Source: Alphaproteobacteria bacterium (GTDB lineage: Bacteria; Pseudomonadota; Alphaproteobacteria; SMXS01). Taken from it: a DNA stretch of 64,000 nt. Below, piece by piece: positions 8,492 to 17,091 of the stretch; within the stretch, counting starts at the first letter, position 1; each line of letters starts with the position of its first letter. The position numbers and the translations under genes are program-made. The stretch is taken from the NCBI GenBank assembly GCA_028284945.1, contig JANQQJ010000035.1, positions 1-64,000 on the forward strand, given 5' to 3'. Under the pieces are notes generated by a model, which had not been told where the DNA came from, did no database searches, and was given only the letters and a program-made list of their open reading frames with translations.

Positions 8492-9493
8492 CTAGCCCGC
8501 CCTTACCATCCGCTTGCCGCGGTTGCCGCCGGCCAGCAGGTCAACGAGCGCGTTGGGCAGGTTCTCAAAGCCGTCGATGATGTCTTCATAGACCTTGAGC
8601 TGGCCGCTTTCGACCCAGCCCTGCATCTCAGCTAGCGCTTCGTCGCGTTTCTCATAGAAGTCCATCACGATAAAGCCGCGCACGGTCAATCGGTTGACGA
8701 CAAACATACCTGGCACGCCGCGCGGACCGTGCGGCGGCGGGGTGCCATCATAGGCCGAAACCGCGCCACAGCAGGAGATGCGCCCGTGCATGTTCATCTG
8801 AAACAACACGGCTTCGAAGATATCGCCGCCGACATTGTCGAAATAGACGTCGATGCCATCGGGGCAGGCGGCCTTCAGGGATTTGTAGACTGGTCCGTCC
8901 TTGTAATTTACAGCGGCATCGAAGCCGAGTTCATCGGTCAGCCACTGGCACTTGTCGTCTGATCCAGCGATACCAACCACTCGGCAGCCCTTGATTTTGG
9001 CGATCTGACCGACCGTATTGCCAACGGCGCCGGCGGCGGCTGAAACGACAACCGTTTCGCCTTCCTTTGGCTGTCCGACTTCAAGCAGGCCGAAGTAAGC
9101 GGTAAGGCCCGTGACTCCGTAAACGCTCAGCAAGTGCGACAGCGGCTCCATGCGCGGTTGCTTGATCAGGTTCTTCGCAGGCAGGGCCGCGGCCTCCCGC
9201 CAGCCAATGTCTCCGCTGACCAGATCGCCGGCTGTAAAATCGGGATCATTTGAAGAGAGCACCTCGGCGATCGAGCCACCGGCCATCACCATCCCGCCTT
9301 CCAGTGCGCTGCGATAGGTCGCCCCCTGCATCCAGGCTCGGTTGGCGGCATCGAGTGAGTAATAGAGCGGTTTGACCAGCACTTCGCCGTCGCCGGGTTC
9401 GGGCATAGGTGCTCGCTCGAGCTGGAAGTGCTCGGGCGTCAGGGTCCCGCTGGGAATTTCATTCAGGACGAATTGGCGGATTTGGTCGGTCAT
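8492..9493 (-). CDS. NADP-dependent MDR oxidoreductase (CurA/prostaglandin reductase-like)
   Basis: The 333-aa product is a zinc-independent medium-chain dehydrogenase/reductase. The nucleotide-binding segment V-S-A-A-A-G-A-V-G-N-T-V-G-Q is followed by the VVGIAGSDDKC segment typical of the CurA/leukotriene B4 dehydrogenase branch, and none of the zinc-ligand cysteines is present. Relatives reduce the carbon-carbon double bond of enones or enals with NADPH. It lies downstream of the acyl-CoA synthetase on the same strand, separated by a palindromic repeat, so it may form its own unit. Confidence 0.85.
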   Translation of the reverse strand: MTDQIRQFVLNEIPSGTLTPEHFQLERAPMPEPGDGEVLVKPLYYSLDAANRAWMQGATYRSALEGGMVMAGGSIAEVLSSNDPDFTAGDLVSGDIGWREAAALPAKNLIKQPRMEPLSHLLSVYGVTGLTAYFGLLEVGQPKEGETVVVSAAAGAVGNTVGQIAKIKGCRVVGIAGSDDKCQWLTDELGFDAAVNYKDGPVYKSLKAACPDGIDVYFDNVGGDIFEAVLFQMNMHGRISCCGAVSAYDGTPPPHGPRGVPGMFVVNRLTVRGFIVMDFYEKRDEALAEMQGWVESGQLKVYEDIIDGFENLPNALVDLLAGGNRGKRMVRAG

Positions 9494-9508
9494 GGTTCTG
9501 TCTCCTTA

Positions 9509-9633
9509 ACCGTTCGTGCAGAGGAGGTGCGTCAGCACCGTCTCGAAGTATGAACGGTACGCTTTAACAAAGCCGTTCGCAGGGAGCCTTCGAGATGGCT
9601 GGCATCTGCCAGCCTCCTCAGGCCGAGCGGCTT
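9509..9633. repeat. Class 1 intergenic double-hairpin repeat, copy B
   Basis: It has the same architecture as the copy at 3704: an ACCGTTCG start, a GAGGAG box, an inner hairpin GGTGC...GCACC, a TCTCGAAG box and GAACGGT, then a second half in reverse order ending CTCCTCAGGCCGAGCGG. It fills nearly all of the 148-bp gap between two minus-strand genes. Confidence 0.8.
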
Positions 9634-9641
9634 TGTGATCT

Positions 9642-11261
9642 TCATACCGTGGGCAGTTCATAGTCTTTGAATGTGTCGCGCAGGGTGTTCTTCTGCACCT
9701 TCCCAGTTGCTGTATGCGGCAACTCGTCAACAAAAACGATGTCATCGGGCAGCCACCATTTGACGACATGATCGGCCAGATAATCGATCACATCCTGCTT
9801 TTCGGGCGGGTCGCCCTTGGGCACCAGAACCAGCAGCGGGCGTTCGTCCCATTTCGGGTGGTAAACGCCGATGACGGCCGCCTCGGCGACACCGGGATGC
9901 CCCATGGCGGCATTTTCCAGATCAATGGAACTGATCCATTCGCCGCCTGATTTGATTACGTCTTTCGCCCGGTCGGTGATTTGCATGAAACCTTCGGGGT
10001 CGATGGTCGCGACATCGCCCGTGTCGAACCAGCCAGCCTCGTCTACAGGCGAGTCGTCGCGTTTGAAGTAACCGGACGTGATCCAGGGACCGCGCACCTG
10101 CAGCAGGCCAAACGCCTTGCCATCCCAGGGAAGTTCTTTGCCGTCGTCATTGACGATGCGCATTTCGACGCCGACGATCCCGCGGCCCTGTTTCAGCAGA
10201 AGATCGAGTTGCACTTTGTCCGGCAAATCCATCATCGATGCCTTGAGTTTGCCAACGGTGCCCAGCGGGCTCATTTCCGTCATACCCCAGCCCTGCGCGA
10301 CCTCGACCCCCAGGGCATGAAAGCGCTCAAACATACTGCGCGGCGGTGCTGTTCCGCCGACCACGATCCGCCCCAATGAGCCGGCGCCTTCGTTGGTTCC
10401 CTCAACCTGATTGAGGTAGTCGAGCCAGATGGTTGGCACCGCACAGGCCTTGGTCACTTTTTCCTGTTTGATCAGTGTCTTGATGTGTGCGCCAGAGACG
10501 TCGCGGCCCGGCAGGATCAGGTTGGCGCCAACGGCGGGCGCGCAATAGGGAATACCCCAGCTGTTTGCGTGGAACATTGGGGCGATCGGGAGAATGACAT
10601 CGGCTTCCTGAAACGCGTGAACGTCAGCCATGCAGGCGGTGATGGTGTGGATATAGGTCGACCGGTGGGCATAAAGCACGCCTTTGGGGTCGCCCGTGGT
10701 GCCCGACGTGTAGCAAAGCGACGAGGCCGTGTTTTCGTCAAATTCCGGCCATTCCAGATCGTCATTCTGCTCGGTCAGCAGCTCCTCATAGCAGTGGACG
10801 TTGGGCAGGGAAGAACCTGGCATGTTGCCTGTGTCCGTCATTACGATCACGGCTTCGACCGTGGGCAGCCGTGGCATCAGCCGCTCGACCAGATCCAAAA
10901 ACGTCGTATCGACAAACAAGAAACGGTTTTCCGCGTGGTTGATGATGTAGATCAGTTGTTCATCGAACAGCCGCGGATTGATCGTGTGGCAGACCGCGCC
11001 GATGCCCGGAACCCCATAAAACAGCTCGAAATGACGATAGGTATTCCAGGCCAGGGTGCCAATCCGGTCGCCACGGTCCACGCCCAGCTTCAGTAACGCC
11101 TTGGCCAGTTTCTTCGTCCGCACCAAACTGTCTGCATAGGTATAGCGGTGGATGCCTCCCTCAATCGGGCAGGAGACAACTTCCTTGTTCGGGTGATTAA
11201 GCGCTGCGTGTTCAAGCAGTGTCGTAATCAGCAGAGGCTTCTGCTGCATCAGTCCAAGCAT
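9642..11261 (-). CDS. Long/medium-chain fatty-acid-CoA ligase (AMP-binding)
   Basis: This 539-aa ANL-superfamily enzyme activates a carboxylic acid to an acyl-adenylate and then to acyl-CoA. The P-loop-like motif [11 protein letters not shown] is at residues 184-194. The A5/A7/A8 motifs W-G-M-T-E, G-W-F-D-T-G-D and the hinge segment [14 protein letters not shown] are present, with the C-terminal catalytic Lys in the T-G-K-V-Q-K segment. Length is normal for FadD/AlkK types. Start ATG 11261 lies 6 nt after the stop of the HpaB-family gene, so the two form an operon. It probably feeds CoA substrates to the dehydrogenase and kinase cluster. Confidence 0.9.
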   Translation of the reverse strand: MLGLMQQKPLLITTLLEHAALNHPNKEVVSCPIEGGIHRYTYADSLVRTKKLAKALLKLGVDRGDRIGTLAWNTYRHFELFYGVPGIGAVCHTINPRLFDEQLIYIINHAENRFLFVDTTFLDLVERLMPRLPTVEAVIVMTDTGNMPGSSLPNVHCYEELLTEQNDDLEWPEFDENTASSLCYTSGTTGDPKGVLYAHRSTYIHTITACMADVHAFQEADVILPIAPMFHANSWGIPYCAPAVGANLILPGRDVSGAHIKTLIKQEKVTKACAVPTIWLDYLNQVEGTNEGAGSLGRIVVGGTAPPRSMFERFHALGVEVAQGWGMTEMSPLGTVGKLKASMMDLPDKVQLDLLLKQGRGIVGVEMRIVNDDGKELPWDGKAFGLLQVRGPWITSGYFKRDDSPVDEAGWFDTGDVATIDPEGFMQITDRAKDVIKSGGEWISSIDLENAAMGHPGVAEAAVIGVYHPKWDERPLLVLVPKGDPPEKQDVIDYLADHVVKWWLPDDIVFVDELPHTATGKVQKNTLRDTFKDYELPTV

Positions 11262-11267
11262 CAGGGT

Positions 11268-12668
11268 TTACTCCGCGGCAGATGCGATTGATGGGTCTTC
11301 AATTTGGGCGGCGTCCAGAGCCATGCGCTTGGCCTTGTCGAGGTCGTAATGGGCGCGGGTCACGATGCGTTGTGCATAGAGCCCGCCGCCCGCCTGAACG
11401 TTGGTGACAGCGCGATAGCCGCCATAGGAGTCCGCGGTCAGATCGCGAATGGCATGGAAAAGGCGGGACCGATAGAATCCGTCGACCGACTGTTTGGTAC
11501 CCATATACTTCCGGATCAGGTGACCGGTTTCCTCGTTTTCCAGGTCGCGGATCGACGGCGCGGTCAGGATCGACCCCCCGGCAATGTCGTGCAGGTGCCG
11601 CACCATCAGGCCGTAATTGGCGGCGCCGTGATACTTGCCCGCATTGGTATAGAGCTCGCTAGGGAAGGCGGCGCCATCTTCGGTCACATCGCAATGGGCA
11701 ATGGCAGCCTCCAGCGATGCGCGGACCAGGGTCGCGTGGATGATCATCTCGGAGATTTTCTCCTTGATATGACCGACCCGCTCCAGCCCATTGGCTTCAG
11801 CAATTAATTGGGCAAACCCAACAAGAAGGTCTGCGCCATCAGCCATGGAGGCCAGCCCGCCCAACCGTTCCCACAGCCCCAGGGAATGGGCAAAGACCGC
11901 CGCATATTCGGCTTCACCATCCAGGAATATCCGGTCATTGGGCACGAAGACATTATCGAAAATTACGAAGCCTTCCGGCACCGCCTTACCGCCGGATACC
12001 GGGAAGTCCCGCAGTTCTTCATGGCGCGTGGCATAGGTGGTGTTGACAATCTTGACCCCCGGTGCGTCAACCGGTACGGCGCAGGCGATGGCGAACTCTT
12101 CCTCGCCAGGCTTCATGGATTTGGTCGGGATCGCCATCAGTTCATGGCACACGGCCGCGCAGGATATGTGCAGCTTGGCGCCGCGAATCACGACCCCATC
12201 GTCGCGCCGCTCAACCACATGCAAATAGGCGTCAGGATCGTCCTGCGCGCCGGGTTTCTTGCCCCGATCACCCTTGGCATCCGTGATGCATTCGACGACG
12301 CGTAGATCGTTTTCCTGCACATATCTGACGTATTTGTGGATTGCCTCCTTGCCCTGCGGGCGCTTCTCCGCAATGCGGTCCGCAGCCGTCAGCAGGGTCA
12401 TGATCGAGGCATAGGTCACATGGGTCAACAGGTCGACCTCATGATGCATGTCGACGCGCTCGCGCAGTGCGTCGATGGTGCCGGGCACGGTGAAGTAATC
12501 GCTGATCGCGCCGGTTTCAGGTTTGTAGAACCGGTCATAGCTGGCAGCACAGGCATCGACCATCTGGCCAAGGATCGGGTGATTTGGCAGATCGGTGATC
12601 CGCTCGCCCTCGAAATAAACCGCCCGGTCGTCGCTCAGCGACGCCTTGTACTCCTCACCCGTCATCAT
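11268..12668 (-). CDS. 4-hydroxyphenylacetate 3-hydroxylase (HpaB) family flavoprotein
   Basis: The 466-aa protein has the HpaB N-terminal domain and the acyl-CoA-dehydrogenase-like C-terminal domain. Family members are FADH2-dependent phenol monooxygenases or, with an added 4Fe-4S cluster, 4-hydroxybutyryl-CoA dehydratase. The close-spaced cysteine pair that binds the cluster in the dehydratase is not visible here, which favours the flavin-only type. The start at 12668 has AGGAG at suitable spacing; the longer open frame to 12884 would run through the promoter region and into the divergent ATPase gene. The partner flavin reductase (HpaC) is not in the window. Co-transcribed with the downstream CoA ligase. 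Confidence 0.8.
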   Translation of the reverse strand: MMTGEEYKASLSDDRAVYFEGERITDLPNHPILGQMVDACAASYDRFYKPETGAISDYFTVPGTIDALRERVDMHHEVDLLTHVTYASIMTLLTAADRIAEKRPQGKEAIHKYVRYVQENDLRVVECITDAKGDRGKKPGAQDDPDAYLHVVERRDDGVVIRGAKLHISCAAVCHELMAIPTKSMKPGEEEFAIACAVPVDAPGVKIVNTTYATRHEELRDFPVSGGKAVPEGFVIFDNVFVPNDRIFLDGEAEYAAVFAHSLGLWERLGGLASMADGADLLVGFAQLIAEANGLERVGHIKEKISEMIIHATLVRASLEAAIAHCDVTEDGAAFPSELYTNAGKYHGAANYGLMVRHLHDIAGGSILTAPSIRDLENEETGHLIRKYMGTKQSVDGFYRSRLFHAIRDLTADSYGGYRAVTNVQAGGGLYAQRIVTRAHYDLDKAKRMALDAAQIEDPSIASAAE

Positions 12669-12826
12669 CGGCGTGGTCTCCTGTCTTCCCCATCTCCCCT
12701 TGGGTGCCAAACCGTGGCAGGAACTATGTGTTCTGTCCAGTAGAGGCCGTGCGAAACAGTTGCTTTCTGTGTATCCTTTGTGAATTGGCACCGCCTCGCC
12801 GTGTAAGACGCAAAGGCTAACAAAAA

Positions 12827-13990
12827 ATGATTTTGACCTTTGCGGTTTCAGGCTATCGCTCGCTTCGGGACTTAACCATACCACTGGATCAGTTGACGGT
12901 TGTTACCGGCTCCAACGGAAGCGGGAAGTCGAACCTATACAAGGCGATAAAACTTCTCGCGGATGTTGCACAGGGGCGCGTTATCGGTGCACTGGCTGCC
13001 GAAGGTGGTCTGCAATCCACCCTCTGGGCCGGGCCTGAATCATTCTCGCGCGGTATGAAATCTGGCGACGTGCCTGTCCAAGGTACGGTCAGGCGAAATC
13101 GAATAAGCCTGAAACTTGGTTTTGCTGATGAAGACTATGGATATGCGATTGATCTCGGATTACCGAAACCCGACAGCCGCTCACTATTCGGTTCTGATCC
13201 TGAAATCAAAGCGGAGGCGATCTGGGCCGGAAACCTACTGAAGCGGTCGTCCACGCTCGCTTATCGGGCTGGACCGGGAGTCCACGTACGGGCGGAGAGG
13301 GGTAAATTCAGTCCTATCTTCACCAATTTGCCCACTTTTGACAGCATGATGACACATGCGTCAGACCCGCGCCGCGCACCGGAGTTGCTTGCTCTGCGTG
13401 AGCGAATGCGTGCCTGGCGTTTCTACGACAGATTGAGGACTGATCAAGATGCGCTCTCCCGCAGTCCGCAGATCGGCACAAGGACGTTTGCGTTGGCTTC
13501 CGATGGTGCTGATCTGGGTGCCGCCTTCCAGACCATACGCGAGATCGGTGATGCAGAGGGGCTGGCCGATGCCATTGAGGATGCGTTTCCCGGAAGCTCG
13601 GTGGATATCGACGTCACAAACGGCCGATTTGAAATCTTGATGAAACAGCAAGGGTTGCTCCGGCCTTTACATACTGCTGAACTCTCTGACGGAACGCTTC
13701 GGTATTTGCTGCTTATCGTTGCCTTGTTCACACCACGTGCGCCGCCTCTTATCGTTCTCAATGAGCCAGAGACCAGTCTGCATCGCAGTTTGATCGAGCC
13801 GTTGGGGCGCTTGATCGCGAGTGCGTCGAAGCGATCACAGATCATTGTGGTGACACATTCATCTGTGTTGGCAGACGCTTTGGCCATCCAGCAGGACAGC
13901 GTTCGGTACGAGCTACTAAAGGAACTCGGCGAGACCGTGATCGACACCAGTGACTATACAGACTGGACTTGGCCGAACCGGAAGGGATGA
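12827..13990 (+). CDS. AAA family ATPase (SMC/RecF/OLD-like, AAA_21)
   Basis: This 387-aa single-domain ATPase starts with a strand motif, then Walker A G-S-N-G-S-G-K-S-N at about residues 27-35. The signature region is L-S-D-G-T-L-R-Y. Walker B is L-I-V-L-N-E-P-E-T-S-L-H and the H-switch segment is V-V-T-H-S-S. This is the compact ABC-like fold of the AAA_21 proteins found alone or with TOPRIM/nuclease partners in defence and repair. No partner gene follows; the next gene is ispH. Base composition looks a little lower in GC than its neighbours, which may indicate transfer. Function unknown. Confidence 0.82.
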   Translation: MILTFAVSGYRSLRDLTIPLDQLTVVTGSNGSGKSNLYKAIKLLADVAQGRVIGALAAEGGLQSTLWAGPESFSRGMKSGDVPVQGTVRRNRISLKLGFADEDYGYAIDLGLPKPDSRSLFGSDPEIKAEAIWAGNLLKRSSTLAYRAGPGVHVRAERGKFSPIFTNLPTFDSMMTHASDPRRAPELLALRERMRAWRFYDRLRTDQDALSRSPQIGTRTFALASDGADLGAAFQTIREIGDAEGLADAIEDAFPGSSVDIDVTNGRFEILMKQQGLLRPLHTAELSDGTLRYLLLIVALFTPRAPPLIVLNEPETSLHRSLIEPLGRLIASASKRSQIIVVTHSSVLADALAIQQDSVRYELLKELGETVIDTSDYTDWTWPNRKG

Positions 13991-14174
13991 GCGCCACACC
14001 GTTCACGAGCCAAATCTGGTTGAACCGCCGGCTTGGAACGCTAGCTATTGGGGGTCGTGAACCACTACCTATTGCGGTGCCGCAGCCGCGTCCCTAGAAT
14101 GCCGCCGAAGCGATACGGGCCGCAATGCACAGGCATAGCGGGATTAACGGGTCTTCGTCCCTGGAGAGGACTGC

Positions 14175-15116
14175 ATGAAAGTTCTATTGGCACAGCCTCG
14201 CGGATTTTGCGCGGGCGTTGAACGGGCCATTGAAATTGTTGAGCGGGCGCTCGTGAAATACGGGCCGCCGGTCTATGTGCGGCACGAGATCGTGCATAAC
14301 AAGCGTGTGGTCGAAGATCTGCGCGCCAAGGGTGCCGTCTTTGTTGACGAGGTCGAGGAAATTCCCGAAGGCGCGATCACCGTCTTTTCCGCCCACGGGG
14401 TCGCCCGCAAGGTTGAAACAGATGCGGATGGCCGTGGCCTTGAAGTGATTGACGCCACCTGCCCGCTTGTCGCCAAGGTGCACATGGAAGGGCAGCGCTA
14501 TGCGCGCAAAGGCCATGACGTCATCCTGATTGGCCATGAGGGCCATGCCGAGGTGGAAGGCACGGTCGGGCAGATCGACGGCACGGTGCATCTGATCGGT
14601 ACGGTGGATGATGTCGCCAAGCTTGAAGTCCATGATCCGGACAAGCTGGCCTATGTTACGCAGACGACGCTGTCGGTCGATGACACGCGCGAGATTATCG
14701 CGGCGCTGCAGGAGCGTTTCCCCTCCATCAAGGGGCCGGATGTCAAAGACATCTGCTACGCCACACAGAACCGGCAGGAAGCGGTGCGGGACCTGGCCAG
14801 CCAGGCCGATCTGTTGCTTGTCATCGGCGCACAGAACAGCTCCAATTCGAACCGGTTGCGTGAGATTGGCGAGGAAATGGATATTCCAAGCTATCTGATC
14901 GACGATGCTGAATCGCTCGACCCGGCGTGGCTGAAAGGCAAGGACAAGATCGGCGTGACGGCGGGCGCCTCCGCACCGGAAGGCCTCGTGGACGAATTAC
15001 TGTCGTGCCTTAAAGACCTTGGCGCGGAAGAAGTTGTGCCGCTTGCCGGGCTGATTGAAGACGTTGTGTTTAAGCTGCCCTCACAGGTGCGGCATGTCGA
15101 ACGGCCAGCCGCCTAG
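14175..15116 (+). CDS. ispH: 4-hydroxy-3-methylbut-2-enyl diphosphate reductase
   Basis: The 313-aa enzyme performs the last MEP-pathway step, reducing HMBPP to IPP and DMAPP with a 4Fe-4S cluster. Three cluster cysteines are visible: C12 in RGFCAGV, C96 in DATCP and C194 in ICYATQNRQ. The E-G-H-A-E-V-E-G-T segment near residue 122 is also conserved. Start ATG 14175 has a GGAGAGGA ribosome site. hpnH follows after 33 nt, so isoprenoid supply and hopanoid tail building share a transcript. The 184-bp gap before it (13991-14174) shows no recognisable site. Confidence 0.96.
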   Translation: MKVLLAQPRGFCAGVERAIEIVERALVKYGPPVYVRHEIVHNKRVVEDLRAKGAVFVDEVEEIPEGAITVFSAHGVARKVETDADGRGLEVIDATCPLVAKVHMEGQRYARKGHDVILIGHEGHAEVEGTVGQIDGTVHLIGTVDDVAKLEVHDPDKLAYVTQTTLSVDDTREIIAALQERFPSIKGPDVKDICYATQNRQEAVRDLASQADLLLVIGAQNSSNSNRLREIGEEMDIPSYLIDDAESLDPAWLKGKDKIGVTAGASAPEGLVDELLSCLKDLGAEEVVPLAGLIEDVVFKLPSQVRHVERPAA

Positions 15117-15149
15117 GACCGGTGGCCCGAGACCGAAAGGAATGAAATC

Positions 15150-16289
15150 GTGACGGTTCCCCTGATACAGCAGGTCCGCGTTGGGGCCTATGTGATGAAG
15201 CAGAAGCTGAAGGGCAACGAGCGTTATCCGCTGGTGCTGATGCTTGAGCCGCTGTTCCGCTGCAATCTGGCGTGCCCGGGTTGCGGCAAGATCGACTATC
15301 CCGATGACATTCTGAACAAGCGGTTGTCGGCGCAAGAGTGCTTTGAAGCGGTCGACGAATGTGGTGCACCGATCGTCGCCATTCCCGGCGGTGAGCCGCT
15401 GATCCACAAGGAAATCGGCGAGATTGTCGACGGCATTGTCGCGCGCAAGAAATTCGTCTCGCTGTGCACCAATGCATTGCTGCTCGAGAAGAAACTTCAT
15501 CTGTTCAAGCCGTCGCCCTACCTGTTCTTCTCGGTCCATCTGGATGGTCTGGAGGAAGAGCACGACAAGGCGGTCAATCAGCAAGGCGTTTTCAAGCAGG
15601 CGATCTCGGCGATCAAGGCAGCCAAGGACAAGGGCTTTCAGGTCAACGCCAATGCGACGATCTTCGACAATATGAAGCCGCAGCAGATCGCAGATTTTCT
15701 CGATTATGCGTCAGACCTTGGCGTCAACATCACCATGTCGCCCGGCTACGCCTATGAGCGTGCGCCCGATCAGGAACACTTTCTGTCGCGCCGCCGCACC
15801 AAGGATGTGTTCCGCGATGTTTTCCGCATCCAAAAGGAACAGAAGAAAAAGTGGCGGATCAACCACTCATCCCTGTACCTGGATTTCCTGGCCGGCAATC
15901 AGGACTATGAATGCACGCCCTGGGGCATGCCGACGCGCAATGTTTTTGGCTGGCAAAAGCCCTGCTATCTGCTTGGCGAAGGCTATGTCAGCACGTTCAA
16001 GGAGCTGATGGAAACGACCGAGTGGGACACCTACGGCACCGGCAAATACGAAAAATGCGCAAACTGCATGGCGCATTGCGGATATGAGCCCACAGCGGCG
16101 GCTGATGCGGCGGCAAACCCGCTTAAGGCGCTGATGGTGCGGTTGCGGGGCATCAAGACAGAGGGTGATTTCGCGCCTGAAATCTCACTCGAACATCAGC
16201 GGCCCGCCGAATATGTTTTCGAACAGCAGGTCAACAGCTTCCTAACCGAGGAAGAGCTGCGGGAAGCCGAGAAGCGCAAAGTCGCGTAG
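15150..16289 (+). CDS. hpnH: Adenosyl-hopene transferase, radical SAM
   Basis: The 379-aa radical SAM enzyme joins the 5'-deoxyadenosyl group to diploptene, the first step in making C35 extended hopanoids. The cluster motif C-x3-C-x2-C is at C38, C42 and C45. A second cysteine-rich segment lies in the C-terminal DUF3463-type region (K-C-A-N-C-M-A-H-C). I use GTG 15150 with GAAAGGA upstream; the nearby ATG is out of frame. The last 48 bp overlap the 3' end of hpnG on the other strand. Confidence 0.95.
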   Translation: MTVPLIQQVRVGAYVMKQKLKGNERYPLVLMLEPLFRCNLACPGCGKIDYPDDILNKRLSAQECFEAVDECGAPIVAIPGGEPLIHKEIGEIVDGIVARKKFVSLCTNALLLEKKLHLFKPSPYLFFSVHLDGLEEEHDKAVNQQGVFKQAISAIKAAKDKGFQVNANATIFDNMKPQQIADFLDYASDLGVNITMSPGYAYERAPDQEHFLSRRRTKDVFRDVFRIQKEQKKKWRINHSSLYLDFLAGNQDYECTPWGMPTRNVFGWQKPCYLLGEGYVSTFKELMETTEWDTYGTGKYEKCANCMAHCGYEPTAAADAAANPLKALMVRLRGIKTEGDFAPEISLEHQRPAEYVFEQQVNSFLTEEELREAEKRKVA

Positions 16290-16913
16290 CGCTTTCCGGG
16301 CGGCACTGTTCTGACGGCTCAGTCGCAGCACGTCTGCAATCTGGCTGGGATGCTGCAGCAAACCGACGCATAAGCCAAAAATATTCAGGCCGCCCTCCGG
16401 CTTAGCGCCGGCAAGAACGGCGCTGGGTAGTTGTTGATGGGCCGGGTCGATAATCGCCCGGCTGACCGTAAGCCTGACATCTGCCTGCTGGGCAACACGC
16501 GCAACCGCGTGGCTTTCCATGTCGACCGCGATGGCGCCTGTATCTGCAAAGGCCGCCGACTTTTTCTCAATCGTATCGATCGCCTGGTTGGCTCCCAACA
16601 GGGCGCCTGCTATCGCGGTTTGGTGCTCGTGCAATTGACCGGTAAGCGCCGGGTCGCATGAAAAAACATCTCCGTGACGGGCCAGGACACAATCCGCGAC
16701 AACGATGTCTCCCGCTTTGAGGGCGGGATCAAGCGCACCGGCAACGCCGAAACTCATCAGCATGGTGGCGCCCCCTTCAACCAGTGTTTCGGCCGCCGCC
16801 TTTGCGTTGTCGGGTCCCGGCCCGAGGCATAGGACTTCAATGTCGGGGTGTCTGGGGGCGCGGGCGATTTTGGCTTCAAATGCCAGGCCGGTAACGATGC
16901 CGAGCTTGGTCAT
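16242..16913 (-). CDS. hpnG: Hopanoid-associated nucleoside phosphorylase (adenosylhopane nucleosidase)
   Basis: The 223-aa protein of the nucleoside phosphorylase fold removes adenine from adenosylhopane to give a phosphoribosyl/ribosyl hopane. Seen here are the glycine-rich GVAGALDP segment, the V-D-M-E-S substrate motif and an R-x-I-I-D-P-A loop. It is the last gene of the minus-strand hpn run, separated from hpnE by a palindromic repeat. It acts directly after HpnH, which is encoded convergently and overlaps it by 48 bp. Confidence 0.88.
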   Translation of the reverse strand: MTKLGIVTGLAFEAKIARAPRHPDIEVLCLGPGPDNAKAAAETLVEGGATMLMSFGVAGALDPALKAGDIVVADCVLARHGDVFSCDPALTGQLHEHQTAIAGALLGANQAIDTIEKKSAAFADTGAIAVDMESHAVARVAQQADVRLTVSRAIIDPAHQQLPSAVLAGAKPEGGLNIFGLCVGLLQHPSQIADVLRLSRQNSAARKALRDFALLGFPQLFLG

Positions 16914-16965
16914 GGCCGGTACCTTGTTGGCTGAATGTTTTGCCTGTTGGTGCCGCTATTCCAAC

Positions 16966-17051
16966 CCGTCATTCCGGCGCAGGCCGGAATCCATCGAGCC
17001 GTCCGAGGCGGTTTTGTGTTGACCTGGACCCCGGCCTTCGCCGGGGTGACG
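16966..17051. repeat. Class 2 paired-hairpin repeat, copy B
   Basis: This is the inverted copy of the element at 6207: an ATTCCGGCGCAGGCCGGAAT hairpin, a spacer of about 35 nt, then a CCCCGGCCTTCGCCGGGG hairpin, ending GTGACG. It occupies half of the gap between hpnG and hpnE (16914-17091). A possible ribosome-like AAAGGAGA at 17060 is on the wrong strand for any gene. Confidence 0.85.
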
Positions 17052-17091
17052 ATTAGGTCTAAAGGAGACATAAGCATCTCATTTTCGTGTT

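Noticed and set aside
12669-12884. N-terminal extension of the HpaB-family gene
   Set aside because: It would overlap the divergent ATPase start and pass a good ribosome site at the internal ATG 12668; the added residues do not look like the family.
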